Shown here: positions 50,333 to 60,012 of the stretch, in pieces
Numbering within the stretch: the first letter of the stretch is position 1
Layout: every line of letters starts with the position of its first letter
Assembly: GCA_965225625.1 (NCBI GenBank)
Contig: CBDDBH010000033.1
Location: 420,349-484,348 of the forward strand
Length of the DNA stretch: 64,000 bases
DNA from: CBDDBH01 sp965225625
GTDB lineage: Bacteria; Pseudomonadota; Gammaproteobacteria; JADZEE01
Reading direction: 5' to 3'
Notes under the pieces: generated by a model
Told to the model about the DNA's origin: nothing
The model's database searches: none
The model's input: the letters and a program-made list of their open reading frames with translations, nothing else
Position numbers and translations under genes: made by a program

Positions 50333-50905
50333 ATGGTCAGGCCATACGACTCGAGTAGGCGGAAAAAGATCTCCCAGCAGACTCGCGACGACATCATCCG
50401 GGCGGCGTTGAAACTTCACTGGCGGGGAGTCACCGAGTTTGACGCGATCGCACGCGAGGCGGGCTGTTCCACCGCTACCGTGCGTAAAAACTTTGCAACC
50501 AAGGAGGCGTTGTATCGCAACTGCACCCAGACCTTTGCAGACACGCTCAGCATGCCGGATCTCGACGCCCTGTCGAAAATTAGCAGACCCGCCCAACGCA
50601 TCAAACAAGCAATCTACGAACTATGCCGTATACACGACAGTATGTTTGGCTACGCCTGGATCAGTGCCTACGAAAGACAAAATTCACCGGCATTGGATGC
50701 GGTGATGGGCGACTACGAGGGCCTGGCCGACGCAATTGCGCAAATCGTTACGCCCGCGGGTTCAGCGAAGGCGCCGGTCGTGCGCAGTCTGCTCGATTTT
50801 CTCACCTACCGGGCGTTACGCACGTCCGGGAACCTTTCCGCCCATCAGCTTAAAGACGAACTCGTCGCCGTCATTTCCACGCTCGTTGGCGTGGACGACG
50901 AATGA
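50333..50905 (+). CDS. TetR family transcriptional regulator
   Basis: A 190-residue regulator. The N-terminal helix-turn-helix is at residues about 15-60 (SQQTRDDIIRAALKLHWRGV, TEFDAIAREAGCSTATVRKN, FATKEALYRN). The ligand-binding C-terminal domain has no recognisable ligand signature. The MBL-fold hydrolase gene starts 36 bp downstream on the same strand, so it probably regulates that gene and itself. Confidence 0.92.
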   Translation: MVRPYDSSRRKKISQQTRDDIIRAALKLHWRGVTEFDAIAREAGCSTATVRKNFATKEALYRNCTQTFADTLSMPDLDALSKISRPAQRIKQAIYELCRIHDSMFGYAWISAYERQNSPALDAVMGDYEGLADAIAQIVTPAGSAKAPVVRSLLDFLTYRALRTSGNLSAHQLKDELVAVISTLVGVDDE

Positions 50906-50941
50906 CTTGTTTAACCAAAGATAATTAATGAGGGAATACAA

Positions 50942-51670
50942 ATGATCACGAACGAGCAAAGTGGAACGCGCATTGATGAAATCGCCGCTGGCATCTATCG
51001 CATCAGTACGCCAGTTCCGCCGGAAGCCATGCCCGGAGGCTTCACTTTCAACCAATACTTGATCGTTGACGACGCACCGCTGCTCTACCACACCGGGCCA
51101 CGCAAGCTTTACTCCTTGGTGACGGAATCCATCGCGTCGGTGATCCCCGTCAATTCGCTACGCTATATCGGCTTTTCGCATTACGAAGCAGACGAGTGCG
51201 GCACGCTCAACGATTTTCTCGACGCGGCACCGCAAGCCGAAGCTTTGTGCGGCAAAATTGCGAAAATGGTGAGCGTAGACGATATTGCTATAAGACCGGC
51301 GCATGGTCTTGCCGACGGTGAAGAACTCTCTTTAGGTGAGCACGTCGTACGCTGGACCGCCACGCCTCACTTCCCGCATGGTTGGGAGTGCGGCCATCTG
51401 TTCGAGAAAACCACTCATACGCTCTTTTGCAGCGATCTATTCACCCAGGGCGGCCATGAGCACGAACCGTTGACCACGGCAGATATTTTGAACCCAAGTG
51501 AGGCAACGCGGGAAAAGATGGACTATTTTTCCTACACGCGACACACGCTCGAGCTGGCGGACAAGCTTGCTGCTTGTTCTCCACGGATCCTGGCCTGCAT
51601 GCATGGCGCGGCCTGGCAGGGAGATGGCGGCGAGTTGATTCGTGAACTCGGCAAGCGTCTGGCGGCGTAA
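50942..51670 (+). CDS. MBL-fold metallo-hydrolase, flavodiiron ODP-like
   Basis: A 242-residue protein with the oxygen-binding di-iron/lactamase-fold layout of flavodiiron proteins: NQYLIVDDAPLLYHTGPRKL, then YIGFSHYEADECGTLNDFLD with the H-x-E-x-D ligands, then HFPHGWECGHLFEKTTHTLF and CSDLFTQGGHEHEP carrying Asp and His. It lacks the flavodoxin domain of complete flavodiiron proteins. Position behind the TetR gene, 36 bp away, suggests an inducible detoxification or redox role. Substrate unknown. Confidence 0.88.
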   Translation: MITNEQSGTRIDEIAAGIYRISTPVPPEAMPGGFTFNQYLIVDDAPLLYHTGPRKLYSLVTESIASVIPVNSLRYIGFSHYEADECGTLNDFLDAAPQAEALCGKIAKMVSVDDIAIRPAHGLADGEELSLGEHVVRWTATPHFPHGWECGHLFEKTTHTLFCSDLFTQGGHEHEPLTTADILNPSEATREKMDYFSYTRHTLELADKLAACSPRILACMHGAAWQGDGGELIRELGKRLAA

Positions 51671-51763
51671 GCGCGACGAGCTGGAGGTTCCCCTCAAGTG
51701 CTAGACAAACCAGCCGATAGCGGAAGCAGGGTTTGATGACTACTTTAAAGGGGAGTGTTCACG

Positions 51764-52732
51764 ATGAGCATGGCAGTTCACGCGGAAAGCGATTTATCAC
51801 CGTTCCGTCAATCGTCATCAGGCGGGACGCAGCAGAGCGAGACGCAACTCAGCGTCTTGCAAGCGAGTACGTCCAGAAATGTTGAGCTTAGTGTCGTCAC
51901 GGCAGAAGGCGACAGAGTCACACTCACCGCCAGCGCTAGTTCCGAATCGACCTTAGCTGATTACCGCCACCTCGGCGGCAACACCAAATACTCCGAGCAC
52001 TCAAGCAGCCGTGAGCTCACGTTCTCTGTCGAGGGTGATCTCAGCCGTGAGGAACTCAAAGATCTGAAAAAGGTTTTCTCGGCCTTCAAGAAAATTATCA
52101 AGAAATTTTTCCAAGGCGACCTCGGCGGCGCGTTACATAAAGCCGATAAGGGGATTGCCCGGTTCGCGAAATCCGACTCCCTCGCGAGCTTCGACCTCGC
52201 CCTGGACTATCAGCGCAGTGTATCGGTAACGCAGTTAAGTGAGCGCACGTCATCGTCAACAGCCGAAGTGCAAGCATCGCCGATCGATGCGCTTCCAGCG
52301 GGAGTGGATGAGGCGTCCGAAAGTGACACTGTCCCACCGGCGCTAGTAGACACCAACGCTCACGCACCGACCGTCGAAGATGAGGCAGTTGTGCCCGAAG
52401 AAAGCCAACCCGTCATCGCTGCTGCCGATCCTAGCGGTTACGACAAAAACGCCTTTCGCTCGCTGGTGAAAGTGCTACAAAAGACATTGCAGCATAGTGG
52501 TTTTGACTCCAACCGATCCGCAAAACTCTTGCCCAAACTATTGGCCAGAGCGATTGATGACTTGAAGCGCGAGCCGGCGCTGGTAAAGGAAGCACCCAGC
52601 CTCGACAGCGTAAAAGAGCAGTTGCTGGAGACATTAGAGAAACCCTCCAATGTCTCCAGTGTGCATGAAGTGCAGCAGTATCAGGCCAGTAGCATCTATC
52701 AAACATCTTTGCGCTTGTCCGCGTTCGTATAG
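51764..52732 (+). CDS. hypothetical low-complexity and helical protein
   Basis: ATG 51764 is used (AAAGGGGAG upstream; a GTG at 51755 is too close to it). The 322-residue protein has a serine- and threonine-rich N-terminus, SRELTFSVEGDLSREELKDL, a KKVFSAFKKIIKKFFQGDLG amphipathic helix, DLGGALHKADKGIARFAKSD and a C-terminal helical half from about 230. The first part resembles proteins with a DUF-type N-terminal helix bundle found in several Gammaproteobacteria, but no family name can be given. No signal peptide or membrane segment is seen. It stands alone. Confidence 0.7.
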   Translation: MSMAVHAESDLSPFRQSSSGGTQQSETQLSVLQASTSRNVELSVVTAEGDRVTLTASASSESTLADYRHLGGNTKYSEHSSSRELTFSVEGDLSREELKDLKKVFSAFKKIIKKFFQGDLGGALHKADKGIARFAKSDSLASFDLALDYQRSVSVTQLSERTSSSTAEVQASPIDALPAGVDEASESDTVPPALVDTNAHAPTVEDEAVVPEESQPVIAAADPSGYDKNAFRSLVKVLQKTLQHSGFDSNRSAKLLPKLLARAIDDLKREPALVKEAPSLDSVKEQLLETLEKPSNVSSVHEVQQYQASSIYQTSLRLSAFV

Positions 52733-52761
52733 AAGCTACTCTGCCCGCCAGGGCAGCGGTG

Positions 52762-53151
52762 CTATTTTTTTAGTTTCTTCAAATTGGCCCGTTCCATCTT
52801 GGCACGCTCTGAAAAGCTCTGCAGTGGGATAACTTTCCATTCATAAGCTGACCAGATGGAGAGATCACGAATCAACTTATCCACTTCATCGGGCGAAGAC
52901 GCTTCCACAACGAATACCCATCCGCGGCTACCCGCGGGGATACCGCCCGCGACGATTTTTTTATCCGCTTCAAGCTTGATCAGCGCGTCAAAGGACGTCA
53001 AAACCCACTCCAGGGTTTCGGCGGCATCCGCGGGCTCGGCGCGCCCGATGGCCCCTCCTTTTGACTTAACCAGATATTGCCCAGCGAACACTGGTGAGGC
53101 CGTTACGGCCAGCAATGCGGTAAATGCGAGCACAATTATAGTTTTTCTCAT
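52762..53151 (-). CDS. exported YCII-like domain protein
   Basis: A 129-residue protein with a clear signal peptide (MRKTIIVLAFTALLAVTASP, cleavage after VFAG or nearby). The mature part, TLEWVLTSFDALIKLEADKK, IVAGGIPAGSRGWVFVVEAS and SPDEVDKLIRDLSIWSAYEW, fits a ferredoxin-like alpha+beta fold of the YCII / muconolactone-isomerase group. It ends in a basic helix. No catalytic residue could be named. It lies downstream of the unknown gene at 51764 on the other strand and alone in its unit. Confidence 0.78.
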   Translation of the reverse strand: MRKTIIVLAFTALLAVTASPVFAGQYLVKSKGGAIGRAEPADAAETLEWVLTSFDALIKLEADKKIVAGGIPAGSRGWVFVVEASSPDEVDKLIRDLSIWSAYEWKVIPLQSFSERAKMERANLKKLKK

Positions 53152-53206
53152 CTTCTGTCTCCGTCGATGTAATTTGACACTTTAACTATAGACCATCCGC
53201 GCCCAA

Positions 53207-54442
53207 TCAATTAGGCGAATACGGTGGCAAACCGAAGAACATCGCGCCCCAGTTCTCCGTAGTGCGATCGGCATTGAGCATATAGTGCGTGCCGCCCATG
53301 TTGATGTCTCGAAACACACGCTCCATCAGCTGGCCGCTTTGCCCGGCGCTGCTACCGCTCGCGGCAAACAGGTGCTGCACGCATTCCTGCGCCAAGGCAA
53401 AACATTGTTGAAGTTGCAACTCGGCGCGGCGTAACTCTTCATCGACAAAAAAGTTCGGACCGTTGCGGACCCGCTCTACACGCTGCATTTGATCGCTCAC
53501 AATCCGATCCCTGACCGCGCCGGCGGCATCGGCTTTAGCGCGCGCGTAGCCCACGCGCCGCTGTGAAGCACGTTCATTGCGGACCAACTCGAAAGGCGGC
53601 CACGGGCTGACTTTGTTCATTGCGCGTTCGTAAAAGGCGTCAATACTCGCTTCGGCGAGGCCGACGAAAATGCTGGCAAGCTCGGCACAGAACACCTGCC
53701 AGGGCGGAGTTTGATAAAACGGATTGTCGTGCACGCCGTAGCCGGGAGCATTGGCCTGGAGCCAGCCGTGTTGTGATATCGCCCGGCGATGCGGCACGAA
53801 CACATTTTCCAGCACCGCCTGCTTTGAGCCGGTGCCGCGCATGCCCATCACGTGCCAGTTGTCGAATATCTCATAGTCTTCGCGGCGCACGAAAACCATG
53901 AGCAGATCCTTTGGCTGCTCGCCCTTGTGCTCAGCGGGCACGACGGCGCTCAACCCCAACCAATTACAATATTCACCGCCAGAGTTGTAGTTCCAACGGC
54001 CGTTGATCGTATAGCCGCCTTCGACCGGGATTGCCGTACCTTGCGGAGCGACTGTGAGCGGCGCGCGAAAATTACCGTCGTCACCGTACATCTCGATTTG
54101 GCCTTCCTCCGGAAACGCCGCCATGTGAAAGGTGTGCGCGGAGGTCAACGTCAGGACCCAACCTGAGGAACCGCAGCCGCGAGAAATTTCGGTCATGACC
54201 TTGCAAAACGTAGGCAGATCGAATTCATAGCCACCAAAACGCCGCGGCTGCATGATTCGAAAGAAACCTGCATTGAAAAAGTCCTCGAAAGTAGCCGGCG
54301 GCAAAGTACGCAGCTGCTCGGCTTCCTCGGCACGCGCCCGCAAAGTCGGGATCATCGCGTGCGCACGCTGGACCACATCTGCTGCAGTAAGCGCAGGTTC
54401 TGGAGGTAGCAAGCGGGCTGGATCGTGCCCGGACTTACTCAT
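53207..54442 (-). CDS. acyl-CoA dehydrogenase-like flavin monooxygenase
   Basis: A 411-residue protein of the two-component flavin-dependent monooxygenase group (class D, HsaA/HpaB-like), which has the acyl-CoA dehydrogenase fold. Landmarks are MIPTLRARAEEAEQLRTLPP, QPRRFGGYEFDLPTFCKVMT, ISRGCGSSGWVLTLTSAHTF and WNYNSGGEYCNWLGLSAVVP; the catalytic base Glu of acyl-CoA dehydrogenases is not present at the usual position. A His/Ser pair binds reduced FMN in relatives. It needs a separate flavin reductase, absent here. Oxygenation of an aromatic or steroid-like compound is inferred. Confidence 0.88.
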   Translation of the reverse strand: MSKSGHDPARLLPPEPALTAADVVQRAHAMIPTLRARAEEAEQLRTLPPATFEDFFNAGFFRIMQPRRFGGYEFDLPTFCKVMTEISRGCGSSGWVLTLTSAHTFHMAAFPEEGQIEMYGDDGNFRAPLTVAPQGTAIPVEGGYTINGRWNYNSGGEYCNWLGLSAVVPAEHKGEQPKDLLMVFVRREDYEIFDNWHVMGMRGTGSKQAVLENVFVPHRRAISQHGWLQANAPGYGVHDNPFYQTPPWQVFCAELASIFVGLAEASIDAFYERAMNKVSPWPPFELVRNERASQRRVGYARAKADAAGAVRDRIVSDQMQRVERVRNGPNFFVDEELRRAELQLQQCFALAQECVQHLFAASGSSAGQSGQLMERVFRDINMGGTHYMLNADRTTENWGAMFFGLPPYSPN

Positions 54443-54463
54443 AGTTCTGGGCGCTCCATATGG

Positions 54464-56467
54464 TTAATTCACAGGGTTATACCAAATCGGTGACGTCCAT
54501 GCGCGCTCGTGAATTGTTTTCGGAGCATCGTTGGAACATCCCGCCGGGCGCTTATCTTGCGGTATCGCAATGCATTGAGCCCAACTCCAGCGAAGACTCG
54601 GGTTTTCGACAACCCGTAAATAGTAGTATGCGGGCTCTTCGGGCTTGAATTTCTCGTCTACGTAGACCGTACAAAAGCTGTGCGCGCCTGGCCCCAGAGT
54701 TTGCCCCGTTTCCAAATCAACGCTGGCACCACTATTTTTGTCCCCAGCAACCTCTATAACGTCTACGTGCGAAGTACCTGCGACATCGATCCAGCCTTTG
54801 ATGATCTGTAAGCGCTGCAGCAAATTTCCTTGCAGATCCCCTACCGCGGCGGCGACAAAGCGCGGCTTGGCGTGCGCCGCAGGAGGCTTTGCGAGATCTG
54901 ACCCCATCGGGACACCGTGTGCATAAGCGCGTTCTACAAAATCAGTTTGCTCGCACAGTTTTAAATCATAAGACCAACTCGCAAAAAACCGGGGCTTTAT
55001 GCGTGGCCCGGATGTTCCGAAGGCTTCGCGTTTTTTTAATGCGTCAAAAATCGCGCCGCGGGAATTCTGCACTGCCCATACGCCCGCCAATCCACCTGGA
55101 TTTCCATCGAGTCGATAGGGAAGACCCGCTTTGCGTTGTAGCCGCTGTTCAAGGCCGGCTTCTCTACCAACGTGGCCCTGCCATGTTTGTTCATCAACGG
55201 CGCCAGGGGTCGATTCGTGCGTATCCGTACTCGCTATCACGCCTAGTTTCAGTGGATTAACACCCAGTCGTTGCTGCTCACCCAAGCCCGTCAACAGTGC
55301 CCCGCGAAGATAATCGTTACGTGATACGCATCCCGTATCGATCATGCCGCCATTATCAAGTCGATCTTCGCAATCTTCGGTAATCAGCTTGGTATCCAGA
55401 ATTGTGGTGGTGTCGCCAACGCCCCTTATTTGCTCGAAATCACACAACTCATCCGCCGCGCTGTCGATGCCGCCGATGCCATTTATGCATTCCGATTGGC
55501 CTTTATGTTGAAATATCTCCATCAACGGCTCGGACTGTTGTCTTAGTAGAGCCAGAGCGTGTTGCTCGCTGGCGTTGTTGGCCGAAGCATAGTCCGGGGT
55601 AAACAACTTGCCGTTACTCAGGTTGGAATTATGTGGAATCGACACATAGTCGCAGCCGATGATATTTTGGTGGCACGAATGCTCGAGTTGCTGCCAAAGC
55701 ATGAAATCTTGCGGCGCATCCAGATACGAAATGGGCGACGCCGGGACATCGGCACCTCGAAAAATAATATTTCGATGGTAGTTGCTGCCAGTCTTCACAC
55801 CGGAATATTCGTAACCGATAAACGTTGTGAATCGACACTCTGCGCTGCGGTCATTTGCGTGTTCCGCTGCGTCCACGATCTTCTGCCAGGCGCTGTGGGT
55901 AGCCGCCGCGCACAATTCTCCCCGTTTTCCACATAAGGCAATATTCCTTTTCGGGTCTTCACTTTCAAATAACACCTTCAGTGCCCGCCTTAATCGTTGC
56001 GCGTGGGTGCCCTGCTCGTCGGCTTCGAAATTAGATTGTAAAACCTGAAATGCGGCGCCACTGCCAAGACGCACGAACCCGCAGATTTCGGTGTCATGCA
56101 TGGGGTCATTCGTTGACGTACAACGGCCCAGATCACCTAACCACTCCGAATGATCCGTAACGGCTGCAAAATCAAGTGGGCGCTCAAGCCTGGCAACAGT
56201 TGCGTGAAACGGGATCTCCTTCCCCTGTGCGAAATCGTACGCGTGGTTGGGCATCGTCTTCACATCTTGTTGATAGGCGTCCAGTGATAACGCGGTATGT
56301 ATATGTAGATCGCCGAAATAGGCGTTACGCCAAGGATTTTTGTCGTTGCAGTCCTGTCTGGGTGGCTGTTTGTCATCTTGTACAGCGGATTCACCTGCCG
56401 ACATGAACAACGCCATCGTGAGATAGCCCGAGAGTACGATCGCGAATTTTCGGCCAGGACAAATCAT
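54464..56467 (-). CDS. DUF3604 domain protein, exported
   Basis: A 667-residue protein with an N-terminal signal peptide (about 1-30). The DUF3604 core begins RNAYFGDLHIHTALSLDAYQ, and DFAAVTDHSEWLGDLG, FIGYEYSGVKTGSNYHRNII and KLGVIASTDTHESTPGAVDE follow, giving histidine and aspartate ligands like those of PHP-type metal hydrolases. DUF3604 proteins are common in marine and soil bacteria with many degradative genes, without known substrate. It is on the same strand as the monooxygenase gene, 21 bp upstream of it. Confidence 0.9.
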   Translation of the reverse strand: MICPGRKFAIVLSGYLTMALFMSAGESAVQDDKQPPRQDCNDKNPWRNAYFGDLHIHTALSLDAYQQDVKTMPNHAYDFAQGKEIPFHATVARLERPLDFAAVTDHSEWLGDLGRCTSTNDPMHDTEICGFVRLGSGAAFQVLQSNFEADEQGTHAQRLRRALKVLFESEDPKRNIALCGKRGELCAAATHSAWQKIVDAAEHANDRSAECRFTTFIGYEYSGVKTGSNYHRNIIFRGADVPASPISYLDAPQDFMLWQQLEHSCHQNIIGCDYVSIPHNSNLSNGKLFTPDYASANNASEQHALALLRQQSEPLMEIFQHKGQSECINGIGGIDSAADELCDFEQIRGVGDTTTILDTKLITEDCEDRLDNGGMIDTGCVSRNDYLRGALLTGLGEQQRLGVNPLKLGVIASTDTHESTPGAVDEQTWQGHVGREAGLEQRLQRKAGLPYRLDGNPGGLAGVWAVQNSRGAIFDALKKREAFGTSGPRIKPRFFASWSYDLKLCEQTDFVERAYAHGVPMGSDLAKPPAAHAKPRFVAAAVGDLQGNLLQRLQIIKGWIDVAGTSHVDVIEVAGDKNSGASVDLETGQTLGPGAHSFCTVYVDEKFKPEEPAYYYLRVVENPSLRWSWAQCIAIPQDKRPAGCSNDAPKTIHERAWTSPIWYNPVN

Positions 56468-56543
56468 GGGTCAGAGTTTACTGCAACGCATAATGTCCTA
56501 GAATCACGACTTGCTGCGGCATAGAGATGCGGAGGTGTATTGG

Positions 56544-58352
56544 ATGCGAATTTGCCCTGGAATTGGACAGCTCAGCGTGCTGACTACAGGTCTTTTATTC
56601 TGCGGCGCAGTGGTTTTCGCACACGCCCCGGCGCTAGCAGCGCAACCAGCTGACACGGTACTTCGACACGGGAGTGTTTACACCGTCGATCCCGCGCGCA
56701 GTTGGGCACAGGCGATTGCGGTGCACGACGGCAACATCGTCTACGTCGGCAGTGACGATGGCGTTCGTGCGTTTATTGGCGAGCGCACCAGGGTTGTCGA
56801 TTTAACCGGCAAGATGCTGTTGCCCAGCTTTCACGACGCGCATATGCACGCAATCTCACCATTCGAGACGCGCTGCACGCTACCGACGGGACCGTTACGC
56901 AACGACGAATTGCAGGCGGCCGTGCAGGGCTGCCACGATGGATCTCCCGGTGACGCCTGGCTGGTGATCCGTGGCTGGCTTCCCGTGCCGGTCGGCGATG
57001 AACCCAGTAAAAAACTCCTCGACGCAGTCTCGACAACGCGCCCCATTGCGCTGATCTCCACCGATGCTCACAACATGCTGGTCAACAGTGCAGCGCTGGC
57101 AGTTGTAGGCATTAATCGCGATACGCCCAATCCGCACGGCTACATGGTGACCGGGTCCGACGGCGAGCCGAGCGGATGGCTCAAAGAGGAGATGAACTGG
57201 GCGGTGTTTTTGAACGGCATACCGCAACTGTCGATTGAGCGGCAGGCTGCCGACGTACACGCCCTGCTGCAAAGGTTCAACCGTTTCGGGATTACGGCGG
57301 TCGCGGAAGCCGCCACCGCCCCGGGCGGCATCGAAGTCTACAAAACATTGAGTAAAACGGGTCGACTGGAAACAATGCGGGTCAATCTGGCTATGCTGCT
57401 GTTTGATCCGCGCGCATTCGATGACGACATGCTGGCCTATTTCGAAAGCGTGCGCGAAGAGTTGAACGACAAGGCCTACCCCAACCTCACAGCCCGTACG
57501 GTCAAAATTTTTGCCGACGGCGTGACCGACTCGAACCAGACTGCAGCGTTGCAGCAGCCCTACAACGAACCCAAGGATGCTAATTGTCTGAGTGTTGACC
57601 CGGCAACGTGTACCTTTGTCTCCGGCACCCATTCGAGTTCCGTCAAAGTACCGCAAAAACGACTTAATGAAATCGTTCAAATTCTGGATCAGCGAGATTT
57701 TCAAGTTCATATCCACGCGATCGGCGATCTCGCGGTTCGCGCCAGCCTCGACGCCTTTGCCTTTGCCCGCGCCACTAACAAGCCGGCGCGAACAGATTCG
57801 AACCGACACACATTGGCTCACGTGGACTACATCGATGCGACGGATTTAGCCCGGTTTGCGCAGCTAAACGTTTCGGCCTCCGTTACCCTGGCGTGGGCGT
57901 ATCCGGCAAGATCTACCATGAGCATCCTGCCGTTTGTGGGCAAGCAGCGACATCAGCGCTTGTATAACTTTAAGTCGTTACGCGAGAACGGCGCTCGTCT
58001 GGTCGGCGTGACGGACTGGCCGGGCTCTACCCTGGATTTAATGGAGCACCTGGAAACGGCCATTACCCGCCGCGGCGCGGAACCTCAGCCGGCTAACCCG
58101 CACGACGGAGAACCGCTAAACCCGGAACAAGCGCTATCGCTGGCCGAAGCGATCGAGGCATTCACCATCAACGGTGCATACTCGATGTTACTGAGCGAGC
58201 AGACAGGTTCCATCGAGGTCGGCAAAAAAGCGGATTTAGTCGTTTTAAGTCGCAACTTGTTTGAGGTGAAACCGGAAAACATTTCCGAAGTGGAAGTTGA
58301 ACGGACCTTTGTCAATGGTGAGGTCGTTTTTGAAAACACTGATCAGTTGTGA
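56544..58352 (+). CDS. exported amidohydrolase of the YtcJ-like group
   Basis: ATG 56544 is chosen (GGAGG 8 bases before it; the earlier frame start at 56511 has none). The 602-residue protein has a signal peptide ending in APALAAQ, the N-terminal metal site SFHDAHMHAIS, a RIFADGVTDSN-like KIFADGVTDSNQTAALQQP segment and FQVHIHAIGDLAVRASLDAF, then the end LSLAEAIEAFTINGAYSMLL and ADLVVLSRNLFEV. It belongs to the large metal-dependent amidohydrolases related to YtcJ/NfdA and may be periplasmic. It is followed by another amidohydrolase gene 51 bp downstream. Confidence 0.9.
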   Translation: MRICPGIGQLSVLTTGLLFCGAVVFAHAPALAAQPADTVLRHGSVYTVDPARSWAQAIAVHDGNIVYVGSDDGVRAFIGERTRVVDLTGKMLLPSFHDAHMHAISPFETRCTLPTGPLRNDELQAAVQGCHDGSPGDAWLVIRGWLPVPVGDEPSKKLLDAVSTTRPIALISTDAHNMLVNSAALAVVGINRDTPNPHGYMVTGSDGEPSGWLKEEMNWAVFLNGIPQLSIERQAADVHALLQRFNRFGITAVAEAATAPGGIEVYKTLSKTGRLETMRVNLAMLLFDPRAFDDDMLAYFESVREELNDKAYPNLTARTVKIFADGVTDSNQTAALQQPYNEPKDANCLSVDPATCTFVSGTHSSSVKVPQKRLNEIVQILDQRDFQVHIHAIGDLAVRASLDAFAFARATNKPARTDSNRHTLAHVDYIDATDLARFAQLNVSASVTLAWAYPARSTMSILPFVGKQRHQRLYNFKSLRENGARLVGVTDWPGSTLDLMEHLETAITRRGAEPQPANPHDGEPLNPEQALSLAEAIEAFTINGAYSMLLSEQTGSIEVGKKADLVVLSRNLFEVKPENISEVEVERTFVNGEVVFENTDQL

Positions 58353-58402
58353 GACCCATTTCCGACAATCGAAAATGAATCTTCCAAAGGAGTATTGATC
58401 CA

Positions 58403-59668
58403 GTGACCATGTCGCAACAGTGTTTCAATATTCTGCTGGCGGCTAGCCTATTCTTCACGCACTCATTTGCTAGCGGTGACGAAATACTTCTAAGATTTGA
58501 TCGACTCGTCGATGGTACGGGGCAAGTGCTGCAGCAGCGGGACGTCCTCGTAGCCCAACAGCGAATCGTAGCGATCGGTGATGACTTAGATAGTCGATAT
58601 CCGTCAGCACAGATAATTAAGCTGGATGGCCTTACGGCGATACCAGGTCTGATCGACGTTCATGTTCATATGACATACGGGTTACCTGGGGGAGCGCAAG
58701 GAAACGCCTAGCCGGAGCTGTTTGCCTCCTCGGCACCAAATCGCCTTGTCGCGGCAGTCCAAAACGCACGCAGCACCTTAAGGGCTGGTGTCACTTCTGC
58801 TAGGGATCTAGGCGCATTCGATCAAGTGGATTTTCATCTTAGGGCTCTAATCGAGAATGGAGTGGTGGCGGGTCCGCGGCTGTTTCTGGCTGGTTTGGGC
58901 CTACACAGGCTGTCGCTTGCTCCGATTAAGGAGGGTCAGTCACGTGATGTCGTGACTGAGTTCTCTCAACAAGCTCGACAACGAATCGATATTGGCGTTG
59001 ATTGGATAAAGATATTCGCTACCACTGGAAGTGCGTGGGATCTGAGCAGTGAGCAGGTGTTTTTCTACCCAGAGATCAAGGCGGCCACGGACATTGCCCA
59101 TAAAGCTGGCATTCGGGTCGCCGTACACTCGTACGGTCCTTCTGCTGTGCCTGACGCGCTGCGTGCTCAGGTTGACTCGATCGAGCATGCTGTTGGCATG
59201 AGCGACGAGTTGTTGCAGATGTGGGCGGATACCGATGTGATTTACGTTCCAACGGTCGACCACAATCGCTATTACGCAGACCATCGTGACGAGTATGGCT
59301 ACGATGAAGACGGCGAGGCCGAGTTGCGTGCCTTTGTCGGGCGCAACACCGAAACGCTTCGTCGTGCACACAAACATGGAATTCAGGTTGCCATGGGATC
59401 GGACGCTGTGATGACCATGTTTGGACAGAATACCCGTGAACTCGAGTGGTTCTTGGAAGCGGGAATGACTCCAAGTGAAGCTTTGCGAGCCGCGACAATA
59501 AATGGCGCCCGACTCCTGGGTCGGGAGGACTTCCTGGGTCGACTAGCTGAAGGCTATGCTGCTGATATCGTCGGCGTGGAAGGCGATCCACTCGTAGATA
59601 TTCGAGCCGTTACACGCGGCGTCAAATGGGTAATGAAAGGCGGTATCGTGGTGGTCGATCTGGATTAA
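58403..59668 (+). pseudogene. exported amidohydrolase interrupted by an in-frame TAG
   Basis: GTG 58403 has AAAGGAG ten bases before it. The frame gives a signal peptide (NILLAASLFFTHSFASGDEI), RFDRLVDGTGQVLQQRDVLV and the HxH site GLIDVHVHMTYGLPGGAQGN, then TAG at 58709-58711. The same frame continues without any shift: PELFASSAPNRLVAAVQNAR, RVAVHSYGPSAVPDALRAQV, SIEHAVGMSDELLQMWADTD and QVAMGSDAVMTMFGQNTREL, to a normal end. So one codon (103) is changed in an otherwise complete gene of 421 codons. Base composition is more AT-rich than the neighbour. Suppression cannot be excluded. Confidence 0.85.
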
Positions 59669-60012
59669 TCTGACCTCGCGATATGTTTCACGCATGAAAG
59701 GCTATTTTCAGAAACCTAGGGACGGCAGAAATCGGTTGCCAAGCGACCGTGAGGAATCCAGTAGCGCCACTAAATTCCGGATCGTCGCAAAGCGACCCAC
59801 CTGCAGTCAATTGAAACACGAATACTTCAACGTCTGCTTTTGGTGAAGTGGGACCTCCGCGGCCGCAAATCAATCGCCCGTCGTTTCACGTACGCAGATA
59901 CAGTGGTGCGAAGTGGGCCACGCAGCGGCCGAAATCGAAGAGTTTCTCGCGCGCGGGTCACGGTCGCGTCTGTACTGCTGGGCGGCGTCCTCGACCAACA
60001 GACACGTCCGGC
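59669..60012. other. intergenic stretch without a supported gene
   Basis: These 344 bases hold only short frames. A minus-strand frame at 59688-59873 and plus-strand frames at 59840-60193 give no recognisable domain, and the latter overlaps the dehydrogenase remnant. Codon use on both sides differs, with higher GC to the right, so a boundary of a transferred segment may lie here. No repeat, tRNA or insertion sequence was seen. Confidence 0.45.

Noticed and set aside
56895..57821. Minus-strand ORF of 308 codons opposite the YtcJ-like amidohydrolase
   Set aside because: The plus-strand protein has full family motifs and a signal peptide; the opposite frame has no domain.
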